A stretch of 64,000 nucleotides of DNA, taken from positions 62,001 through 126,000 of the forward strand of contig NZ_ARXU01000004.1 of assembly GCF_000756655.1 (NCBI RefSeq). The letters run 5' to 3'. The notes beneath the pieces were generated by a model that made no database searches, was not told the DNA's origin, and saw only the letters and a program-made list of their open reading frames with translations. This document shows, piece after piece, positions 34,264 through 43,550 of this stretch. This DNA comes from Alcanivorax jadensis T9. Lineage in GTDB: Bacteria > Pseudomonadota > Gammaproteobacteria > Pseudomonadales > Alcanivoracaceae. The position numbers and the translations under genes are program-made. Numbering within the stretch: the first letter of the stretch is position 1; every line of letters starts with the position of its first letter.

Positions 34264-35622
34264 ATGGCACGAAAATTATCCATTATGGATTCCGGCTGGT
34301 TGATGATGGAAACCCGGGAAACCCCCATGCACGTTGGCGGGTTGGCCCTGTTCGGGGTGCCGGAAGATGCCCCCAGCGACTACATGGAAAGCGTTTACCG
34401 CTACATGGTGGAGGTGGACGGGGTATGCCGGCCCTTCAGCCAGAAGATCCAGTCCCGCCTGCCGGGCCGGCTGGATGCGGCCTGGGTGGATGACAAGAAT
34501 TTTGATATTGATTACCACGTACGCCATTCGGCGCTGCCGCGTCCGGGGCGGGTACGGGAGTTGCTGGCGCTGGTCTCTCGCCTGCATGCCCAGCGTCTGG
34601 ATCCGGGCAGACCCCTGTGGGAGAGCTATCTGATCGAAGGGCTGGAGGGTAATCGCTTTGCCCTTTATACCAAGATGCACCATTCCATGGTGGACGGTAT
34701 GGCAGGCATGCATCTGATGCAGTCGCGAATGGCGAGCAGCGCCGATGAGCGTCTGCCTGCGCCCTGGTCAGGAGAGTGGGACAGCCGTAAAAAGCCGCGC
34801 AAGAAAAACGTGGCCGTGGCCGCCAAGTCGGGGGTGCTGGATGGCGTGGGAAGCGTGCGCCGCGGTGCCGGTCAGCTGGTGGATCTTCTGCGCCTGCCCA
34901 AAGAAAGCAACGTGAAAACCATCTATCGGGCCCCCAAGACCCAGCTTAACTGTCGGGTCACCGGCGCTCGCCGGTTTGCCGCCCAGTCCTGGTCCTTGCC
35001 GAGGATCAAGGCAGCGGCGAAACAGCACAACGGCACCGTCAACGATATTTTCCTGGCCATGTGCGGGGGCGCCTTGCGCCGTTACCTGGAATCACTGGAT
35101 GCTCTCCCTGCCGAACCGCTGGTGGCCCAGGTGCCGGTGTCCCTGCGCAGTGCGGACCAGGCGGAAGGCGGTGGCAATGCCATCACCACGGTACAGGTGA
35201 GTCTGGCCACCCACATTGCCAGCCCGCTGGGGCGGCTTGTCGCCATTCAGGAATCCATGCAGGCGGTGAAAACCCGTCTTGGCGAGATGCCGAAATCGGA
35301 CATCGACGCCTATACCGTGATGACCAATATGCCGCTTTCGTTGGGGCAGGTGACCGGTTTGTCCGGTCGGGTCAGCCCCATGTTCAATCTGGTGATCTCC
35401 AATGTGCCGGGGCCCAAAGAGACCTTGTATTTCAACGGCGCTGAATTGCTGGCGTCTTACCCGGTGTCGCTGGTACTGCATGGCTATGCGTTGAATATTA
35501 CGGTGGTGAGTTACAAGGACAGCCTGGAATTCGGCGTGATTGGTTGCCGCGTTACCTTGCCGCACATTCAGCGGTTCCTTGACTATTTAGAGGCTTCGCT
35601 GGGTGAACTGGAAGCTGGCTGA
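34264..35622 (+). CDS. atfA2: Wax ester synthase / diacylglycerol acyltransferase (AtfA2-like)
   Basis: Joins acyl-CoA to long-chain alcohols or diacylglycerol to make storage wax esters and triacylglycerol; 452 residues. The catalytic HHxxxDG motif is HHSMVDG at 139-145. The N-terminal MDSGWLMMETRETPMHVGGL and C-terminal PLSLGQVTG, then NLVISNVPGPKE, match, as far as I recall, the AtfA2 protein of Alcanivorax borkumensis, including its length (~451). AAGGAG precedes the ATG. It acts at the membrane or lipid droplet. A decayed second copy lies 4.3 kb downstream. Confidence 0.93.
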   Translation: MARKLSIMDSGWLMMETRETPMHVGGLALFGVPEDAPSDYMESVYRYMVEVDGVCRPFSQKIQSRLPGRLDAAWVDDKNFDIDYHVRHSALPRPGRVRELLALVSRLHAQRLDPGRPLWESYLIEGLEGNRFALYTKMHHSMVDGMAGMHLMQSRMASSADERLPAPWSGEWDSRKKPRKKNVAVAAKSGVLDGVGSVRRGAGQLVDLLRLPKESNVKTIYRAPKTQLNCRVTGARRFAAQSWSLPRIKAAAKQHNGTVNDIFLAMCGGALRRYLESLDALPAEPLVAQVPVSLRSADQAEGGGNAITTVQVSLATHIASPLGRLVAIQESMQAVKTRLGEMPKSDIDAYTVMTNMPLSLGQVTGLSGRVSPMFNLVISNVPGPKETLYFNGAELLASYPVSLVLHGYALNITVVSYKDSLEFGVIGCRVTLPHIQRFLDYLEASLGELEAG

Positions 35623-35664
35623 TGTTGCCGGGCATTAGCCCGGTTTGCCATTACCGGCGATTCT

Positions 35665-36024
35665 TCACTGGCGGTATCCCTTTTCATCGGTGGGCAGATT
35701 CTTTCCCCACCATTCCTTCATGCCGCCGGCAAGTTGGTAGGCCTCAAACCCCATGCGTATCAGTTGTCGGGTGGCAGGAATGCTGCGGTGGGCCGAACGG
35801 CAAATGGCAACCACCGGGCGGCGTTGGTCCAGTTGCAATGCCGCGACAGTGCCGTGGTTGAGTGCGGTAATGGCCAGGTGTCGGGCGCCGGAGATGTGTC
35901 CGGCGAGAAACTCCCGCCGGGTTCGCACATCAAGTAGCTGTACCTCGTTCAATCGCTCTGCCAGTTGTTCCGCCGAGAGTTCCGGCACCTTGCCAAAGGG
36001 CAGCCAGTCGCGCCATGGGCTCAT
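35665..36024 (-). CDS. Rhodanese-domain protein (second)
   Basis: 119 residues. Rhodanese fold with LLDVRTRREFLAGHISGA, then the active-site loop ICRSAHRSIPATR (catalytic Cys) and MGFEAYQLAGGMKEW. Its ATG overlaps the stop of the upstream thioredoxin-fold gene (ATGA), so it is the last gene of the GMC oxidoreductase operon. Sulfur donor and acceptor unknown. Confidence 0.88.
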   Translation of the reverse strand: MSPWRDWLPFGKVPELSAEQLAERLNEVQLLDVRTRREFLAGHISGARHLAITALNHGTVAALQLDQRRPVVAICRSAHRSIPATRQLIRMGFEAYQLAGGMKEWWGKNLPTDEKGYRQ

Positions 36025-36785
36025 TGCGCCGTTCCCTGTTGTGTCGAGGCATCACCGTATTGTTGCTGCAGGTAGCGGATGATGTCGCTGCTTTCGAACA
36101 GACCCGTGTGGGTATTGGGGTCATAAAGGTAAGGCAGCTGCACCTTGCCGGTTTGTTTCATGAGCCTGGCCCGGTTGGTGCCGGGAACAGGACGGTAGGG
36201 CCCCTTGCCCGGCCTTAGCCATGGCAGACCTGCATCACTGAGCTGCTGCTTGCCGCAATTGCGCAACACATAAGCCAGCCCCAGCTCGGTGAGCCGTTCA
36301 CGGACCAGCCGTGAGAAAGGACTGGATTCGAAACTGTACAGTTCGAGGGGCGTTTGGGGCGCCCAGGAGGGGCGGCCACGTGTTCCTTTTGCCAAACGGA
36401 GTGCGCTGGCCAGCTGGCTGAGTTTCAGGGATTCGCTGCTGCGGGGCAATTGGCCTTTGCCGTATTGTGTATGCAGGTAGGCGATGATGGCTTTGCTTTC
36501 GGTAACCTGGTGGCCGTTGTTTGGGTCGACCAAAAAGGGAACACGGCGCGTACCGCTGAGCTGTTCCAGCTCGTCCCAGTAACCGGCCTGTCCCTTGGGG
36601 CAGGGTTTGATCAGCACATCCAGATCCAGTTCGGTGAGCGCTTCGCGAACCGGGCGGCAGTAGGGGCAGCCTTCCATGTCGTAGAGGGTGAGCATGGCGT
36701 GGGGCTGTTCGTCGCGGATCAAGGCAGAGGTGCCGCGCCATTGTCGTGCCGTGGAAGCCAGCAGGGATGAGACAAGCTGTATCAT
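36021..36785 (-). CDS. Tandem GST-N/glutaredoxin-like protein
   Basis: 254 residues with two copies of the GST N-terminal (thioredoxin-like) fold. The first is around residues 30-108: LTLYDMEGCPYCRPVREAL has a CPYC active site, then VPFLVDPN and ESKAIIAYL. The second is around 148-245: LELYSFESSPFSRLVRERL has SPFS in place of CxxC, then LPYLYDPN and ESSDIIRYL. So one domain keeps the redox cysteines and the other has lost them. No GST C-terminal helical domain. It overlaps both neighbours by four bases. Confidence 0.88.
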   Translation of the reverse strand: MIQLVSSLLASTARQWRGTSALIRDEQPHAMLTLYDMEGCPYCRPVREALTELDLDVLIKPCPKGQAGYWDELEQLSGTRRVPFLVDPNNGHQVTESKAIIAYLHTQYGKGQLPRSSESLKLSQLASALRLAKGTRGRPSWAPQTPLELYSFESSPFSRLVRERLTELGLAYVLRNCGKQQLSDAGLPWLRPGKGPYRPVPGTNRARLMKQTGKVQLPYLYDPNTHTGLFESSDIIRYLQQQYGDASTQQGTAQ

Positions 36786-38347
36786 GCGGGTGTCCTTTGT
36801 TCAGTGTTTGCTTCAGTGGGTTTGGCGGTATTGATGGTTCTCCGGGCGCGTTTCCCTGTGCTGTTCCTGTTGTGCCCTGTGCGGATCAATCCTGTTGCCA
36901 CATGCCGAGACCATGCTGCAATGGTCATGGAAGGTGGGGTGCCAGGCGCTGCGGGGAGTGCGGCGGCATCAGCCACGTACAGGTTCGAGTGGCCGAACAC
37001 CTGGCCGCTGCCATTCACGACGCCGTTCTGTTCGCTGGCAGCGAGCCGGGCACCACCCAGAGGGTGGACGGTAAAGGCCATGCCGGGCAGTGTGCGCACG
37101 GGGCGCTGGCTGCGCCGACCGACTTCGGAAAATAATCGCTGGATCCTGGTCAGCACCGGGCTGTTCTCGGCCAGATAGCGAATCCGCAGCCGCCCCCGTT
37201 GCCAGGTGACCACGCCATCGGCCAGGTCGGCGCCCATCCCCACCAGCAGGGCGTTCCGGCGCAGGAAGGCTTTCAGTGATGCCGGTAGCGGCAGGGTGTC
37301 GATTCCGTTGAAACCATACCGGGTGAGAATGGGGCCGGGCTGAGCCTTGCCGGTGACCGGATCGCGCAGGGCGAAGCGGCCATGGGTGGCGGTGCCACGG
37401 GTGAAATCGGCCCCGTCCTGATTCAGCCCCCACCAGGCCACGCTGTCGCCATTGCCGCCAAAGCCTCGCCCCAGGGCCGGCATGCCCTCTAGTCCGCCCA
37501 GTTCCCGACTGTGGAACAGCAGGCGCAGAGTGTTGAGGGTGCCGGCGGCCAGGATGACACGGTCTGCCAGCAGGTAGCAGCGCCGGCGTGCGGCATGGTC
37601 CATGACTTCCAGTCGATAGCCCCCGCCGGGTTGGCGCCACAGGCTCAGGCATTCATGCTCCGCGGCTACCTGCAGTCCCTGCTCCATGGCGGGTAACAGG
37701 AAGGCCAGGTCCAGGGTCATCTTGGCGCCGTTGGCGCTGCCGAAGAAGCTGTTGTTGGCGTAGTCTGCCTGGCAGCCTTCCATACGAATGGCCATGGCCG
37801 GCTGCGGCACGCTGTCATCGGCGACAAAGGCGGTGTTGTGGGCAAAGGCCTGCGGGGTCCAGTTGGGAATCCGGTCGTCGGCACTGGCCCGGCGGGAACC
37901 CATTCGCTGCATCATCCAGCGGTAGTGGTGTTCCATCCCGGCGGCCTGGATTCCAGCTTCGGGATGGTCCCAGTAGTCAGGCTGTTCCGGGCGGGTATTC
38001 ATGGCGCTGTAGACATGGCTGCCACCACCGACACCGTTGCTGGCTACCACGGTCATGTCCCTGCCCAGATAAATATCAAACAAGCCGTGGCGGGACAGCT
38101 TCAGGCCCTTGCCGGGAAGCCAGCGCTGGCCGAAACGGTGCAGCAGTCCGCTCCAGAGGTGGCGTCCGGCGGGCAGGGGCCTGCGGTGCGGGATGCCGGC
38201 TTTGCGGACCGGGTCAGTATCTCGCCAGGGACCGCGTTCCAGTAACAGTACGGATTCACCCGCTTCGGTGAGGGTGCTGGCGGCCACGGCGCCACCGAAA
38301 CCGCTGCCGATGACAATGGTGGAATGGTGTTCAATGCTGCCTGGCAT
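36782..38347 (-). CDS. GMC-family FAD oxidoreductase
   Basis: 521 residues. FAD-binding Rossmann motif STIVIGSGFGGAVAASTL, then LLERGP. Central block SNGVGGGSHVYSAMN. The C-terminus has the GMC/cholesterol-oxidase pattern FTVHPLGGARLA and then ADAAALPAAPGTPPSMTIAA. The HPLGG histidine is the likely catalytic base. Substrate could be a sterol, alcohol or other hydrophobic compound. It overlaps the genes on both sides (one base upstream, four bases downstream), so the four genes act together. No signal peptide. Confidence 0.88.
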   Translation of the reverse strand: MPGSIEHHSTIVIGSGFGGAVAASTLTEAGESVLLLERGPWRDTDPVRKAGIPHRRPLPAGRHLWSGLLHRFGQRWLPGKGLKLSRHGLFDIYLGRDMTVVASNGVGGGSHVYSAMNTRPEQPDYWDHPEAGIQAAGMEHHYRWMMQRMGSRRASADDRIPNWTPQAFAHNTAFVADDSVPQPAMAIRMEGCQADYANNSFFGSANGAKMTLDLAFLLPAMEQGLQVAAEHECLSLWRQPGGGYRLEVMDHAARRRCYLLADRVILAAGTLNTLRLLFHSRELGGLEGMPALGRGFGGNGDSVAWWGLNQDGADFTRGTATHGRFALRDPVTGKAQPGPILTRYGFNGIDTLPLPASLKAFLRRNALLVGMGADLADGVVTWQRGRLRIRYLAENSPVLTRIQRLFSEVGRRSQRPVRTLPGMAFTVHPLGGARLAASEQNGVVNGSGQVFGHSNLYVADAAALPAAPGTPPSMTIAAWSRHVATGLIRTGHNRNSTGKRARRTINTAKPTEANTEQRTPA

Positions 38348-38841
38348 CAGCGAGTCTCCTGCAGGGTGAAATAGAGCAGGGTGCGGGTGCCACGGCGGGT
38401 GCGGTAGCGCATGCGGGCGAGATAAAGCGCGTCCTGAAAGTAGCGTACTTCGCCGAGAATCGGGCGAAGCAGGGCTGGATTGCCCTCGACGTCGTAATCC
38501 AGCGCCAGTGCATCGCTGTCTTGCCGATCCTCAATCCGGTATTGCCCCCAGGCGCCCTGCAGGGTGCCAAGACCCCACAGGTTGGCGCCATTGGACGCGT
38601 CGAAGTGCTTTCCCTGCCAGGGATTAAGCCAACTGGCCAGCAGTCGGTAGAGGCCAGACTTGATCACGCCGGGCAGACTGCTCAGGCCACTGATACCCAG
38701 CAGGGTGCCTTGATAGTCGCCTTGCAGTTCGTTCTTGCGCGGCGCTGGAAGGGTAGCGAACAGAGCATCCAGTTCGTCCTGGCGGTGCCGGGCAAGGAAG
38801 GTGCGCGGGGGAAAAGGAGCAAGGGGTTTAGCGACTGCCAT
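38347..38841 (-). CDS. Conserved hypothetical protein before GMC oxidoreductase
   Basis: 164 residues, no signal peptide or membrane segment. Visible blocks are LQGDYQGTLLGISGL, LNPWQGKHFDAS and a beta-rich second half ending RTRRGTRTLLYFTLQ. The GDYQG and WQGKHF pieces faintly recall the GXWXG (DUF4334) type, but I would not assign it. It is the first gene of the GMC operon; AAGGAAT precedes the ATG, and the stop overlaps the GMC start (TGATG). Probably a partner or substrate-binding protein of the oxidoreductase. Confidence 0.75.
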   Translation of the reverse strand: MAVAKPLAPFPPRTFLARHRQDELDALFATLPAPRKNELQGDYQGTLLGISGLSSLPGVIKSGLYRLLASWLNPWQGKHFDASNGANLWGLGTLQGAWGQYRIEDRQDSDALALDYDVEGNPALLRPILGEVRYFQDALYLARMRYRTRRGTRTLLYFTLQETR

Positions 38842-38947
38842 GGTGCAAATTCCTTATAGCGTCTTTGCACATCAATCTAGGTAGTCAGGGGGGCTTGGAC
38901 AAACGATAAAAATTAATGTTTCGCGTTAGGCTCGCTAATCTGAATCA

Positions 38948-39835
38948 TCATGCCGGCAACGTGGCAAGCCGTGTCTTGAGCCAGTCGATGAAGGACCGGC
39001 CGCCTTTCGGGAGTTCAGCGTTGTCCGGGTAAACGGCGTAGATGGCGTTGTCCAATGGGCCCAAGGGCGGAAAGGGTGCTTCCACCCGGCCGCTCTGTAC
39101 CAGGGAGTATTCCACCGGGTAGAGAGCGAGAGCGGCACCGAGGGTTTCGGCGGCCTGTATCGCAGCAGGGTAATCGTCGACGTAGTACTGGGGACCCTCC
39201 GGTTCCGGTAGTCCCAGTTGGTTGAACCAGTGCTGCCAGGCCTGGGGGCGGCCGGTCATGTGAACCAGCGGCACCCTTGTCATGGCTTGAACATTGCCAG
39301 CTAGCCCATAGCGGTCGGTGAAGCCGTTGGGGGTGAAGACCTGGATCATCACTTCGGCGAGTTTTTCGTGACTGAGGCCGGGCCAGGGAGGTTGCCCGTA
39401 GCGGATAGCCAGATCAAACGAACCTTGTTGGAGATCCATGTTGGCCAGATTGGTTTCCACTTCCAGTTCTACTTCGGGGTGCTGCTCGCGGAAAGTTTCC
39501 ATGCCAGGCAGTACCACCCGTGCAGCAACCGGGGGCATCATGCTGACCCGCAAGCGACTGTGAAGCGGTGTTGTCAGAGCAAGTGTGGCGCGACGTAGCC
39601 CTTTGAGATGTGGCTGTATCTGGTTCAGGTAACGGGTGCCTTCTTCGGTGAGGGTCAGGGCGCGGTTATGACGTTCGAACAGCGTGACACCCAGACTCTC
39701 TTCCAGTTGCTGGATCTGCTGGCTGACGGCTGAGGGGGTGATGTGAAGTTGCTTCGCCGCTTGCTTGAAGCTGAGCTGCCGGGCGGCGGCTTCGAAGGTC
39801 ATCAGAAAGTTCAGATTTGGAAGGGGTCGACGCAT
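38948..39835 (-). CDS. LysR-family regulator (GcvA-like)
   Basis: 295 residues. Helix-turn-helix LNFLMTFEAAARQLSFKQAA, then LHITPSAVSQQIQQLEESLG and LFERHNRALTLTEEG, the GcvA-type arrangement. The effector domain follows. Start at 39835 (MRRPLPNLNFL) with GGAAACAGC before the ATG. It lies upstream of the GMC operon on the same strand with a 106-bp gap and may control it. The longer frame upstream reads antisense through the wax synthase remnant and is not real. Confidence 0.9.
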   Translation of the reverse strand: MRRPLPNLNFLMTFEAAARQLSFKQAAKQLHITPSAVSQQIQQLEESLGVTLFERHNRALTLTEEGTRYLNQIQPHLKGLRRATLALTTPLHSRLRVSMMPPVAARVVLPGMETFREQHPEVELEVETNLANMDLQQGSFDLAIRYGQPPWPGLSHEKLAEVMIQVFTPNGFTDRYGLAGNVQAMTRVPLVHMTGRPQAWQHWFNQLGLPEPEGPQYYVDDYPAAIQAAETLGAALALYPVEYSLVQSGRVEAPFPPLGPLDNAIYAVYPDNAELPKGGRSFIDWLKTRLATLPA

Positions 39836-39937
39836 GCTGTTTCCATTCTTTTGTTCGCTATTCTTCTGACGCCAACTCGGCCGGCCAGTCACCAACCATA
39901 GCATGCCAGCCTGTCTCGGCGGGTGCCCAGGGGATGG

Positions 39938-40353
39938 GTGATTCGAGTGCTCTGTTTTTACGGGGCTGTTCAGTTTGCTATCGATGATTATATTGGACAG
40001 GTGTATTGCGGCATGGTGGATGTGAAAGGCATCTGTCGACCGTTCAAACAGAAGCTGTATTCGCGGGTCTCGGGCAACCTGGATGCTTTCCTGGATTACC
40101 GATAGCAACTTCGATATCGACTATCACGTGCGTCATTCGGCTCTGCCGCGCCCGGGCCGTATTCGTGGGTTGCTGGCGCTGATGCCGCGGCTGCACGTGC
40201 AGCGTCTCGATCCCCGCCGCCCTGGTCCTCGGCGTGGAATACCCTCTTGCCGCGCAAGCGCCGCTAGGGCTCTCTGGCCCGTGCAGGGATGTTGAAACCC
40301 CTGCGTAGTCTTCAACGCGGCACAGAGCAGTTTGTTAGGTGGTGTCGACACGG
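39938..40353 (+). pseudogene. Wax ester synthase (atfA-like) pseudogene
   Basis: Pieces of a WS/DGAT gene in order. DDYIGQVYCGMVDVKGICRP and NLDAF; then, after a one-base frameshift near 40096, WITDSNFDIDYHVRHSALPR and LDPRRP. Then comes an internal deletion that removes the HHxxxDG active site, followed by PWSSAWNTLLPRKRR, an in-frame TAG, and GMLKPLRSLQRGTEQFVRW. Each piece aligns with the intact gene at 34264. The N-terminus is decayed and the C-terminal half is missing. Clearly non-functional. Confidence 0.9.
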
Positions 40354-40424
40354 CTCCATGGTCGGTAAACTAAGGCTCTCTGATCTCCCGACCTGTGGGA
40401 AATCGACAATTCAGGAAGGCAAGT

Positions 40425-40913
40425 GTGACACAAGGCTCAATTCAACAGGCGGCGTTGCAGCTGTCAGAGAATCTGCTCAAGCAGCAACTGATGGCGGTGA
40501 CAGCGGAATCCTGTACCGGCGGTGGTATTGCTCAGGCGCTTACTGAGATTCCCGGTTCCTCACGCTGGTTTGAACGTGGCTACGTATCCTATTCCAACGA
40601 GGCTAAACAGGAGCTGCTGGGGGTGAACGCCGAAACCCTTGAGACGCACGGTGCGGTGAGTGAAGAGATCGCGCTGGAGATGGCCTGTGGTGCCGTCGCC
40701 CGCTCACGGGGCCATATTAGTGTTGCGGTGACCGGTGTGGCTGGCCCGGATGGCGGCACGCCTTCCAAGCCGGTGGGGACGGTGTGGATTGCCTGGGGCC
40801 AAAAGCTGGGCTATGCCGAGGCGCAATGCTTTCATTTCGAGGGTGATCGTCACGCCGTTCGTCAGCAGACCATTCTGGAAGCCATCAAGGGCTTGAATGC
40901 CCGTCTCCAGTAG
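40425..40913 (+). CDS. pncC: CinA C-terminal / PncC nicotinamide-nucleotide amidase
   Basis: Deamidates nicotinamide mononucleotide in NAD recycling; 163 residues, the size of the stand-alone CinA domain. Motifs: AVTAESCTGGGIAQALTEIP (the ESCTGG active site), GYVSYSNEAK, AVTGVAGPDGG and KPVGTVWIAW. GTG start at 40425 with AGGAAGG five bases upstream; another GTG ten codons earlier lacks a good site. Next gene is recA, the classical cinA-recA arrangement. Confidence 0.9.
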   Translation: MTQGSIQQAALQLSENLLKQQLMAVTAESCTGGGIAQALTEIPGSSRWFERGYVSYSNEAKQELLGVNAETLETHGAVSEEIALEMACGAVARSRGHISVAVTGVAGPDGGTPSKPVGTVWIAWGQKLGYAEAQCFHFEGDRHAVRQQTILEAIKGLNARLQ

Positions 40914-40972
40914 TCACAATCTGCCCATTGGATAAACAGGGTTGCAAAGGACAGGAATACCTGTTCATAATG

Positions 40973-40988
40973 CTGTCCATATTGTCAG
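40973..40988. promoter_or_regulatory. Possible LexA box before recA
   Basis: CTGTCCATATTGTCAG against the consensus CTGT-N8-ACAG: a single mismatch in the right half. It lies 80 bp before the recA start, where an SOS operator is expected. Confidence 0.45.
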
Positions 40989-41067
40989 TGCTGTCCGAAA
41001 GGTCAGCCAGAACGGATCAGATAACGGCGATGCAATGACTGTCACGCCGAAACGGAGAGGGGTCATA

Positions 41068-42105
41068 ATGAGCGATAAATCCAAGGCGCTGTCCGCCGCA
41101 CTATCCCAGATCGAACGTCAGTTTGGTAAAGGTTCCGTGATGCGCATGGGCGATCGCAAGCGCGAGCGCATGCCGTCCATTTCCACCGGCTCCCTGGGGC
41201 TGGATATTGCTCTTGGTATTGGTGGTCTGCCGAAAGGGCGTATCGTGGAAATCTATGGCCCGGAATCCTCTGGTAAGACCACCCTGACCCTGAGCGTGAT
41301 CGCCCAGGCGCAGAAGAAAGGCGCTACCTGTGCCTTTGTGGATGCAGAGCACGCCCTGGACCCGGACTATGCCGAGAAGCTGGGCGTGAACGTGGATGAC
41401 CTGATCGTGTCCCAGCCGGACACCGGTGAGCAGGCACTGGAAATTACTGACATGCTGGTGCGTTCCGGCGCGGTGGATGTGGTGATTGTTGATTCCGTGG
41501 CGGCACTGGTGCCGAAGGCCGAAATTGAAGGCGAAATGGGTGACACCCACGTTGGCCTGCAGGCTCGTCTGATGAGCCAGGCGCTGCGCAAGATCACCGG
41601 CAATGTGAAAAACGCCAATACCCTGGTGGTGTTCATCAACCAGATCCGCATGAAGATCGGCGTGATGTTCGGTAACCCGGAAACCACCACCGGGGGTAAC
41701 GCCCTCAAGTTCTATTCCTCCGTGCGCCTGGATATCCGTCGTATCGGCGCGGTGAAGCAGGGTGACGAAGTCACCGGTAACGAAACCCGCGTGAAGGTGG
41801 TGAAGAACAAGGTATCGCCGCCGTTCCGTCAGGCCGAATTCCAGATTCTTTACGGCCAGGGCATCAATCAGCTGGGTGAAGTGCTGGACCTGGGTGTGCA
41901 GCAGGGCCTGGTGGATAAATCCGGTGCCTGGTATGCCTACAAAGGTGACAAGATCGGCCAGGGCAAGCAGAACGCCTGTGAGTACCTGCGTGAAAACCCG
42001 GCTGTCGCCGAGGAAATCGAACAGGAAATCCGCGCTCGCTTGCTGCCTGATCCCACTGAGGCGCCGGCTGTCAAGGAAGAGGAAGCCGAAGCCGGCAATG
42101 AGTGA
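41068..42105 (+). CDS. recA: Recombinase RecA
   Basis: Strand-exchange ATPase and SOS coprotease; 345 residues. Walker [10 protein letters not shown] near residue 68, preceded by [15 protein letters not shown]-binding loop blocks [16 protein letters not shown] and [20 protein letters not shown] are intact. The acidic tail EEEAEAGNE is typical. Start at 41068 ([12 protein letters not shown]), with GGAGAGG upstream; the longer frame is not family-like. A possible LexA site lies before it. recX overlaps its end. Confidence 0.98.
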   Translation: MSDKSKALSAALSQIERQFGKGSVMRMGDRKRERMPSISTGSLGLDIALGIGGLPKGRIVEIYGPESSGKTTLTLSVIAQAQKKGATCAFVDAEHALDPDYAEKLGVNVDDLIVSQPDTGEQALEITDMLVRSGAVDVVIVDSVAALVPKAEIEGEMGDTHVGLQARLMSQALRKITGNVKNANTLVVFINQIRMKIGVMFGNPETTTGGNALKFYSSVRLDIRRIGAVKQGDEVTGNETRVKVVKNKVSPPFRQAEFQILYGQGINQLGEVLDLGVQQGLVDKSGAWYAYKGDKIGQGKQNACEYLRENPAVAEEIEQEIRARLLPDPTEAPAVKEEEAEAGNE

Positions 42106-42565
42106 ACCGCTCACTGAATCCGAACTGCGCCAGCGGGCTGTCAGCCTGCTGGCGCGTCGGGATCATGCCCGCCGGGAGCTGGAAACCAAGCTGTACCGCA
42201 AGCTCGGTGAGCAACCGGCGCTGCCAGCGGTGCTGGCCTGGTGTGACGAACACGGCTTTATCGACGACCGGCGCTTTGCCGGTTTTTTTGTGCGTTCGCG
42301 CATCGATCGCGGGCAGGGCGCCCTGCGCATCCGGCAGGAACTACAGCTGAAGGGCGTGGATAACGAGCTGATCGCCCAGGCCCTGGCAGAGGCTGAGGTG
42401 GACTGGTTCGCGCTGGCCCGGGAGGTGCGGGCTCGGCGCTTTCGTCAGTACCCTGGCAAGGACCAGAAAGAAAAAGCTCGCCAGCTAAGGTTCCTGCAAC
42501 AGCGCGGTTTCAATGCCGAACAGAGCTTTGCTGCGCTGGATTGTTCCCCGGAAGACGAGCTGTAG
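42098..42565 (+). CDS. recX: RecA regulator RecX
   Basis: 155 residues, inhibits RecA filament growth. Three-helix repeats with [16 protein letters not shown], then [20 protein letters not shown] and [11 protein letters not shown], as in RecX. The ATG at 42098 overlaps the last eight bases of recA, so the two are translationally coupled. Confidence 0.93.
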   Translation: MSEPLTESELRQRAVSLLARRDHARRELETKLYRKLGEQPALPAVLAWCDEHGFIDDRRFAGFFVRSRIDRGQGALRIRQELQLKGVDNELIAQALAEAEVDWFALAREVRARRFRQYPGKDQKEKARQLRFLQQRGFNAEQSFAALDCSPEDEL

Positions 42566-42603
42566 TTCGTCCTTCCCGTTTCCCATCGCTGCTATCCTCA
42601 CCC

Positions 42604-42676
42604 CGTTGGAGCTTTGCTCGCAAAGCGAAGGGCTGACGTTACCCGGATGATTCGCCTTGCGAGCAAGGCTCCAACG
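42604..42676. repeat. REP pair (GTTGGAGC type)
   Basis: CGTTGGAGCTTTGCTCGCAA faces CCTTGCGAGCAAGGCTCCAACG over a ~30-bp spacer. Located between recX and the transporter gene. Confidence 0.85.
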
Positions 42677-42779
42677 GTGCCGGTTTGTGGTCGACGGAGC
42701 CAGCCCGGTAATTTTTCCTCTTGGTTTGAATTCCGTTCACGGCGTATCCTTCGCTTTTGCGGCTTGTGTGAGATTTTCC

Positions 42780-43547
42780 ATGGAGTACCTGTCTGATCCC
42801 TGGTTGGCGGCAGCCATGCTGGGTGCTGGTGTATTGGCGGGTTTTATCAACACCCTGGCCGGTGGCGGGGGGCTGCTGATCCTGCCGTTGCTGATGCTCA
42901 GTGGCATGAGCGCGGCATTGGCTAACGGCACCATGCGGGTAGGGGTGCTGATACAAAGCGTGGAGGCGGTGCGCCAGTTCAACAAGCGCGGCACCATGCC
43001 GTTCAAGCCGCTGCCAGCGATTCTGGTGCCCTGCCTGCTGGGGACGCTGGTGGGTACTCTGGCGGCGTCCTATCTGCCGGAGTCCATTCTCAAACCGGTA
43101 TTGCTGACGACCCTGGTGGTGGTGGCACTGATTATGGTGTTCAAACCCAATCAACTGTCGCCAGCAGCGGATGAGCTGCCACTGCAACCTAATGACTCTG
43201 TTGCCGGCTGGTTGGGCCTGTTCTTCTGTGGCGCCTACGGCGGCTTTGTGCAGGCGGGCGTGGGCTTTGTGTTGATCGCGGTGCTGGTGGGCCAGCTCCG
43301 CTATGACATGCTGCGCGGCAACGCCCTGAAGCTTGCCATCACCGGCAGTTTTACCGTGCTGGCCCTGGGCATTTTTGTGGCCCGCGACCAGGTGGCCTGG
43401 CTACCGGGCCTGCTGGTGGCTGCCGGCACCCTGCTCGGCGTACGCCTGGGGGTAGGCTTCGCCCACCGGGTCTCCCCGACAGTGCTCAAGCGTATTTTGC
43501 TGGTGATGGTGCTGGCGGTGTGCCTGGCGGCGGCGATCAAGGGCTAG
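42780..43547 (+). CDS. TauE/SafE (TSUP) family transporter
   Basis: 255 residues with about eight membrane helices. The first duplicated motif reads GFINTLAGGGGLLILPLLML; the second is AGVGFVLIAVLVG. TSUP proteins move sulfite, sulfonates or other organic anions; substrate unknown here. Start at 42780 (MEYLSDPW); the ribosome site is weak. No co-transcribed partner is evident. Confidence 0.85.
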   Translation: MEYLSDPWLAAAMLGAGVLAGFINTLAGGGGLLILPLLMLSGMSAALANGTMRVGVLIQSVEAVRQFNKRGTMPFKPLPAILVPCLLGTLVGTLAASYLPESILKPVLLTTLVVVALIMVFKPNQLSPAADELPLQPNDSVAGWLGLFFCGAYGGFVQAGVGFVLIAVLVGQLRYDMLRGNALKLAITGSFTVLALGIFVARDQVAWLPGLLVAAGTLLGVRLGVGFAHRVSPTVLKRILLVMVLAVCLAAAIKG

Positions 43548-43550
43548 AAA

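Noticed and set aside
41101-42114. A 337-codon minus-strand reading frame across recA
   Set aside because: Complementary to recA throughout; no recognisable domain or ribosome site.
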